Notes under the pieces: model-generated
Database searches by the model: none
What the model was told of the DNA's origin: nothing
The model's input: the letters and a program-made list of their open reading frames with translations, nothing else
Position numbers and translations under genes: made by a program
In this document: piece by piece, positions 59,379 through 64,000 of the stretch
Layout: each line of letters opens with the position of its first letter
Numbering within the stretch: the first letter of the stretch is position 1
Source of the DNA: Deltaproteobacteria bacterium HGW-Deltaproteobacteria-19
GTDB taxonomy: Bacteria; Desulfobacterota; Syntrophia; Syntrophales; PHBD01
Reading direction: 5' to 3'
Assembly (NCBI GenBank): GCA_002841865.1
Contig: PHBD01000018.1
Coordinates: 1 to 64,000, forward strand
Length of the DNA stretch: 64,000 nucleotides

Positions 59379-59546
59379 AACGTATCTAACAAGTAATCTG
59401 CCTTCTGTCAAGAAGAAGCTCAGGAGAAGCACCGGTTTATAGGGCCGCGGCGACTTCCTGCGAGACGGATGGTCGATTCCGGACGCCTCCGGAAGCCGAA
59501 TATCCCGGCACACAGACAGCGGCATTTTAAAGGCTGGAGGTTATCG

Positions 59547-61559
59547 ATGGCAAGCAAATACAAGGGGTACATGGGAAAGATTCTGGATGTCGATCTCACC
59601 TCCGGGAAGATTGGCAGCTATGACCTGTCCGATCGGGATCGGGAGCGTTTCGTCGGCGGCAGGTTCATCTCCACAAAGATCCTCTGGGATGAATTGAAAC
59701 CCGGTATCGACCCGTTGTCGGAAGACAATATGCTGATCGTCATGACGTCCCCCCTGACCGGGACGGGGGCGCCGTCGACAAGCCGGTACGACATCTCCGC
59801 CAAGAGCCCCCAGACCGGAACCATCGGCCATTCGAACAGCGGCGGCCATTTCGGGATCCACCTGAAACGGGCGGGCTGGGACGGCGTCATCGTTCGCGGA
59901 AGGGCCAAGAGCCCGGTCTATCTCGACATCGACGAGGACAAGGTGACGATAAAAGATGCGTCGCATCTCTGGGGAAAGGACACGGAAGAGACGAAGGAGC
60001 AGATGGGGGACCGGAGGGCCGGCAAGATGGTGATCGGTCCCGCCGGAGAAAATCTCGTCAAGTATGCCATCGTCATTTCTCAGGACCGCAGCCACGGCCG
60101 CTCGGGCATGGGCGCCGTCATGGGGTCGAAGAACCTGAAAGGAATCGTCGCCAGGGGGAACCGGAAGATCGAGCTCCATGATCCGGAAACGTTCAAGAAA
60201 ACCATCAAGCAATGGATCGACATGCTGAAGGGGCATCCCGCGACGGGAGAGTTTGCCCCCAAGTACGGAACGTCGGGCTTCCTGAAGAGCATATCCGATC
60301 ACAACGCCCTCCCGACGAAGAATTTTTCCTCCGGGACTTACAAGGACGCCCATATGCTGACAGGGCAGACTCTGGCCGAAACCCGGCTCGTCAAGAACGC
60401 CGGCTGCCAGTCCTGCCCCATCCGCTGCGCCCGGGTCGTCAATCTGGACGGTCGCGAGATCAAGGGGCCGGAATACGAAATCCTGTGCCTGCTGGGATCC
60501 AACCTGCTCATCAACGACATGGACGCCATCATCCGGTGGAATTATGAACTGGATCTCCTCGGTCTCGATACGATCTCTTCGGGCACGGTCCTGGGCTTTG
60601 CCGCGGAACTGAATGAAAAAGGCATGTGGAAGAACGGGATCGAGTTCGGGAAAAAGGACAACATCTCCGAGACGCTCCGGGATATCGCCTTCCGAAAGGG
60701 CATCGGGAATGATCTGGCGGAGGGCGTCCGGTACCTGTCGCAGAAATACGGGGGAGAGGATTTCGCCCCTCACTCCAAGGGCATGGAGATGGCCGCTTAC
60801 GAGCCCCGGGGCGCCGTGGGCCACGGTCTCGGCTATGCAACGGCAAACCGCGGCGCCTGCCACCTGGACGGCGGCTACATGATCTATTTCGAGGCCACGG
60901 GCCCGGCGATTCTCAACCCCTACGACTACCGTTCCAAGCCGGGCTACACCATCCTCGACCAGAATCTCCTGGCGTCCATCAGCGCCGGGGGAAACTGCCT
61001 CTTCACGAGCTGGACGATGCTCCCCGCCTTTCTCTTCAAAATGGCGAATTCCAGGCTCGTCAGCTGGCTGGTCACACAGATCCTGACCTATTCCTGGGCC
61101 GCCGTCGAGCTGACCCTGAAACTGCCTCCGTCCCTGATGCGATACCACCTCCCCATGCTTCCCCATACGAAGGCCCTGGCCATGGCCACGGGGATGGAGA
61201 TGGATTTCGGGCGGTTCATCCGGATGGGGGAACGGGGCTTCACCATGGAACGGCTCTACAACATCCGCGAGGGGTTCACCGCGAAGGACGACCGGCTGGC
61301 CAGGCGGTTCACCCACGAGGAGCAGATCCCCGGGAAGAAAAAGACCGTGGTCCCTCTGGCCAAGATGTTGCCCAAATACTATCGCCTTCGGGGATGGGAC
61401 GCAAAGGGCGTTCCGACCTCCCGGACCATCAAAAAGCTCGACCTGGATTTTGTGCGGTTCGCTCAGAAAGATCCATCGGAACGAAGAGGCGAAGAAACCG
61501 GCGGATTGCCGGTCAAGACGTATGCGGATATTCCTGTGAGCGGTGAGACCAAGGCGTAA
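59547..61559 (+). CDS. aor: tungsten/molybdenum aldehyde:ferredoxin oxidoreductase
   Basis: The ATG at 59547 with CTGGAGG six bases upstream gives 670 residues; the frame is open to 59469 but without a site. GKILDVDLTSGKI and FVGGRFISTKIL open the family, and MTSPLTGTGAPSTSRYDISAKSPQTGTIGHSNSGGHFG near residue 75 forms the pterin-binding region. CQSCPIRC near residue 290 gives three of the [4Fe-4S] Cys ligands, and a late NCLF near residue 480 is the likely fourth. It oxidises aldehydes to acids with ferredoxin (or the reverse) in anaerobes. The tungsten cofactor is typical; no cofactor genes lie nearby. A GntR regulator is divergent. Confidence 0.93.
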   Translation: MASKYKGYMGKILDVDLTSGKIGSYDLSDRDRERFVGGRFISTKILWDELKPGIDPLSEDNMLIVMTSPLTGTGAPSTSRYDISAKSPQTGTIGHSNSGGHFGIHLKRAGWDGVIVRGRAKSPVYLDIDEDKVTIKDASHLWGKDTEETKEQMGDRRAGKMVIGPAGENLVKYAIVISQDRSHGRSGMGAVMGSKNLKGIVARGNRKIELHDPETFKKTIKQWIDMLKGHPATGEFAPKYGTSGFLKSISDHNALPTKNFSSGTYKDAHMLTGQTLAETRLVKNAGCQSCPIRCARVVNLDGREIKGPEYEILCLLGSNLLINDMDAIIRWNYELDLLGLDTISSGTVLGFAAELNEKGMWKNGIEFGKKDNISETLRDIAFRKGIGNDLAEGVRYLSQKYGGEDFAPHSKGMEMAAYEPRGAVGHGLGYATANRGACHLDGGYMIYFEATGPAILNPYDYRSKPGYTILDQNLLASISAGGNCLFTSWTMLPAFLFKMANSRLVSWLVTQILTYSWAAVELTLKLPPSLMRYHLPMLPHTKALAMATGMEMDFGRFIRMGERGFTMERLYNIREGFTAKDDRLARRFTHEEQIPGKKKTVVPLAKMLPKYYRLRGWDAKGVPTSRTIKKLDLDFVRFAQKDPSERRGEETGGLPVKTYADIPVSGETKA

Positions 61560-61652
61560 GAAGATTCAAGGCATGAAGGCATCGACAGATCCTCGACAGC
61601 GCAAGGGACTCTCCAAGCCTGCCGCCGGAATGACTGAGAAGGGGAGATCGAA

Positions 61653-62051
61653 ATGAAAGTATTCGTTTTCATAACTGGAATGATGAATGTTCTGGGTGGG
61701 ATTCTCTTTGCCATGCCTGGTGCGCTCCTGCTGGCAGGCATCGAAGCCCCCGCGAACAGGTTCTGGCTCCTGCTGCCGGCCCTGTTCCTCTTTTTTCTGG
61801 GGATCATCCTGATTTATTCTTCCAGGGACCTCGCGCACCGCGCGACGATTGTGTTCTGGGACGGCTTTTCGCGCGTCACGGCCTTTGCCGTTTTTGTGTG
61901 GTACGGTTTATGTGCCGGCATGGGTGCCATGCTGGCGGTCCTGGGAGTTGTCGATCTCGCCATTGCCCTCGTTTTTTTCATCGGGCTTCCCCGCGTCCTC
62001 CATCGGGACTTCCTGAGCATTCTTTTCGATCACCGAGACACTGCGATATAA
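61653..62051 (+). CDS. small four-TM protein of unknown function
   Basis: 132 residues with a GGGGAG site upstream. Four membrane helices (VFITGMMNVLGGILFAMPGALLLAG; FWLLLPALFLFFLGIILIY; VTAFAVFVWYGLCAGMGAML; GVVDLAIALVFFIGLP) with short charged loops and a charged tail (HRDFLSILFDHRDTAI). No family recognised with confidence; the pattern is similar to small DUF4345/DoxX-like proteins. It follows the aldehyde oxidoreductase by ~90 bases in the same direction and may be co-transcribed. Confidence 0.7.
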   Translation: MKVFVFITGMMNVLGGILFAMPGALLLAGIEAPANRFWLLLPALFLFFLGIILIYSSRDLAHRATIVFWDGFSRVTAFAVFVWYGLCAGMGAMLAVLGVVDLAIALVFFIGLPRVLHRDFLSILFDHRDTAI

Positions 62052-62215
62052 AAAAACACTGGTTCAATGCCTCCGACAGCCGTATGCTCGCGAGCATCCG
62101 TTTTGTGTGTGGCAGTGCCTGATGAAAGCGCCGTCCAGGAAGGGCGGGTACCGGTCAGGAAAAAGGCCCGGCGGTTTCATGCAGGCGAATCCAATCATTT
62201 TCAAAGGATCATGCA

Positions 62216-63388
62216 ATGCCTCAACTCAGCAAGCGCACAGCGCTGTTCACCGAATCCGTGATTCGTCGCATGACGCGTGTTGCCGACCTTCACGGCGCCA
62301 TCAATCTCTCACAGGGGTTTCCCGATTTCGATCCTCCGCCCGAATTGCTCGCGGCCGCGGCTCGAACGGCGGAGGCCGGTCCGCATCAGTATGCGGTGAC
62401 ATGGGGTGCGCCGAACTTCAGGCGCGCCCTGGCCCTGAAAGTGTCCCGCTTCATGGGGTTTCCGATCGACGCGGACGAGCATATCGTCGTAACGTGCGGA
62501 AGCACCGAAGCGATGATGGCATCCATGCTGGCGGTCTGCAATCCCGGGGATAAAGTCATCGTGTTCTCGCCATTTTATGAAAATTACGGGGCGGATGCGA
62601 TTCTGAGCGGCGCGGAGCCGATCTATGTCGAGCTGCGACCTCCCCGATTTACGTTCGATCCGGATGAACTGAGAAAGGCGTTCGAACAAAAACCCAAGGC
62701 GATCATTCTCTGCAACCCTTCCAACCCCACGGGAAGAGTATTCACCCGGGACGAGCTGGAAACCATCGCCTCGCTGGCCCTGGAATTTGACGCCTTTGTG
62801 ATCACGGACGAAGTGTATGAGCACATCGTCTACGAACCGCACCACCATATTTACATGGCGTCGTTGCCGGGTATGTTTGAACGAACGATCTCCTGCAACT
62901 CCCTGTCGAAAACGTATTCCATCACGGGATGGCGTCTGGGGTACGTCGTCGCACCGCCCGAGGCAGCCGATGCCGTGAAGAAGGTGCACGACTTCCTGAC
63001 GGTCGGAGCCGCCGCGCCGTTGCAGGAAGCGGCCGTGACGGCCCTTGGGCTCCCCGAGGCCTATTACCGCTCGCTCCTCGACGTCTACACGGAAAAGCGG
63101 GAGGTCTTTCTGAAAGCGCTCGACGCGGCGGGGTTGACTTATGTGACCCCGGAAGGTGCTTATTACGTGCTGGTCGACGTCTCTGAATTCAAACTGCGCG
63201 ACGATGTCGCTTTTTGTGAGTGGCTGGCGCAGTATGTGGGAGTCGCGGGCGTGCCGGGTTCAAGCTTCTTCCATGAGCCGACCCGTCATCTCGTGCGGTT
63301 CCATTTCGCAAAGAAGAACGAGACGCTCGAAGAGGCGGGGAGAAGGCTGCTCGGCCTGCAGGAGGCCTGGGGAAAGCACGCGCCGTGA
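62216..63388 (+). CDS. class I/II PLP-dependent aminotransferase
   Basis: 390 residues, fold type I. The N-terminal NLSQGFPDFDPPPELL, QYAVTWGAPNFRRAL near residue 58, CGSTEAMMASMLAVCNPGD near residue 92, CNPSNPTGRVFTRDEL near residue 165, and VITDEVYEHIVYE near residue 195 are all present. The Schiff-base Lys lies in SLSKTYSITGWRLG near residue 232, and the C-terminal VRFHFAKKNETLEEAGRRL carries the carboxylate-binding Arg. It is in the subgroup of kynurenine/glutamine/aspartate-type transaminases. The amino donor cannot be determined. No clear operon partner. Confidence 0.93.
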   Translation: MPQLSKRTALFTESVIRRMTRVADLHGAINLSQGFPDFDPPPELLAAAARTAEAGPHQYAVTWGAPNFRRALALKVSRFMGFPIDADEHIVVTCGSTEAMMASMLAVCNPGDKVIVFSPFYENYGADAILSGAEPIYVELRPPRFTFDPDELRKAFEQKPKAIILCNPSNPTGRVFTRDELETIASLALEFDAFVITDEVYEHIVYEPHHHIYMASLPGMFERTISCNSLSKTYSITGWRLGYVVAPPEAADAVKKVHDFLTVGAAAPLQEAAVTALGLPEAYYRSLLDVYTEKREVFLKALDAAGLTYVTPEGAYYVLVDVSEFKLRDDVAFCEWLAQYVGVAGVPGSSFFHEPTRHLVRFHFAKKNETLEEAGRRLLGLQEAWGKHAP

Positions 63389-63564
63389 AAACGGGGATTC
63401 CGCTCAAGGACCGGGAGCCCGGATCCCCGGGACGCGTCGGGGGCAACAGGGATCCATTCGGACATTCGCCGCATAAGAGGGATCTTCGAAATGCGAGAGG
63501 GGTGCCGGTGATCTGATCGACCCAGGCGACCCGCAAGGTGACCGCCCATCCGAACACACTGGAA

Positions 63565-64000
63565 TTATTTCGACGTGATTACCCAGACGCCCTGCCACTG
63601 GTCAGGCGGGTTTTCGATGAGCTCCCTGCATTTGGCGACATAGAAGCGCGACGGGGCGTCTTCCTCCGCCAGACTGGAAAATACGGCCTCGGCCTGGGCG
63701 AATTCGCCCTGGTAGAAGAGGGCGACCGCCTCTGAAAAGCGCGTTATAACCGACTGTATTCGCTCATCGATGGATTCCGGCAGATAGGGTTCATAAACCA
63801 CCACGGGTTCGCTGCGGCCGACCACGGCAACCCGTGAAATCTCCCGCACGGGGAAGGCGCCGCTCATCTGATCCATTGAAGTCTGTGAGATCATCGTATA
63901 GGTCCCGAACTGTTTGTTGATGCCCTCCAGTCGAGCCGCCAGGTTCACGGCGTCTCCGATCATTGTGTAATCGAACCGGGAGTGGGAACCCATGTTGCCG
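63565..64000 (-). CDS. class III adenylate/guanylate cyclase, C-terminal part (cut by window end)
   Basis: The frame is open through the right edge. Visible residues GNMGSHSRFDYTMIGDAVNLAARLEGINKQFG are the final part of a class III cyclase catalytic domain (the ...GDAVNLAARLE motif). A short all-beta end follows (FPVREISRVAVVGRSEPVVVYEPYL) and a helical TPR-like tail (ERIQSVITRFSEAVALFYQGEFAQAEAVFSSLAEED). The N-terminal sensor and metal-binding Asps are outside the window. It would make cAMP or cGMP. Such signals could be relevant to the cNMP-like domain of the acetate kinase fusion, but the distance makes this only a possibility. Confidence 0.9.
   Translation of the reverse strand, partial: GNMGSHSRFDYTMIGDAVNLAARLEGINKQFGTYTMISQTSMDQMSGAFPVREISRVAVVGRSEPVVVYEPYLPESIDERIQSVITRFSEAVALFYQGEFAQAEAVFSSLAEEDAPSRFYVAKCRELIENPPDQWQGVWVITSK

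Overview
The window is mostly GC-rich, densely packed bacterial DNA. The gene set fits an anaerobic member of the former Deltaproteobacteria (Desulfobacterota, Syntrophia-like). This is inferred from several acyl-CoA dehydrogenases with an acyl-CoA ligase, two BKACE (DUF849) enzymes, an aldehyde:ferredoxin oxidoreductase, the minimal two-gene SufC-SufB system and an acetate kinase-phosphotransacylase fusion. No ribosomal or other marker gene is present to prove it.

1-19 kb is largely core. It holds a CPA2 cation/proton antiporter cut by the window edge. A tightly coupled operon follows: coaBC, family-4 uracil-DNA glycosylase, NfeD, slipin, a DUF5668 protein, a HAD phosphatase, a Lys-rich protein and a methyltransferase, closed by an intrinsic terminator. 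Next come a c-di-GMP phosphodiesterase, a cNMP-like/acetate kinase/PduL fusion, sufC-sufB, and a nitronate monooxygenase-type enzyme with a frame-broken ferredoxin and a lipoprotein.

18.4-30.2 kb is one long minus-strand block. It encodes a TetR regulator, a PHP-domain protein, two thiolase-like proteins that appear to lack the catalytic Cys and His, an SCP2-SCP2-DUF35 fusion, a stand-alone DUF35 protein, a BKACE enzyme, three acyl-CoA dehydrogenases and an AMP-forming acyl-CoA ligase. It reads as a CoA-thioester degradation module whose carbon-carbon cleavage step may be a retro-aldol reaction of the Ltp2-ChsH2(DUF35) type rather than thiolysis. 30.3-42 kb carries a TolC-MacA-MacB(ATPase)-MacB(permease) efflux operon, a peptide-binding lipoprotein, an MBL hydrolase, an AMIN/Amidase_3/LysM amidase and metF.

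From about 42.0 kb the sequence becomes patchy. An AT-rich segment lies between a 44-bp copy of the 5' half of tRNA-Arg(CCG) and the intact tRNA-Arg gene, and contains a small XRE regulator, a membrane protein and two unknown small genes. 45-59 kb is accessory: an exported TPR-CHAT protease-like protein, a decayed caspase gene, a frameshifted nitroreductase remnant, RlpA- and LytM-type envelope proteins, two TPM proteins, a channel-like protein, TerC, and a dispersed degenerate repeat ending in GGGGCAGGTCA. 58.6-64 kb has a GntR regulator divergent from an aldehyde:ferredoxin oxidoreductase, a small membrane protein, an aminotransferase and the end of a class III nucleotide cyclase.
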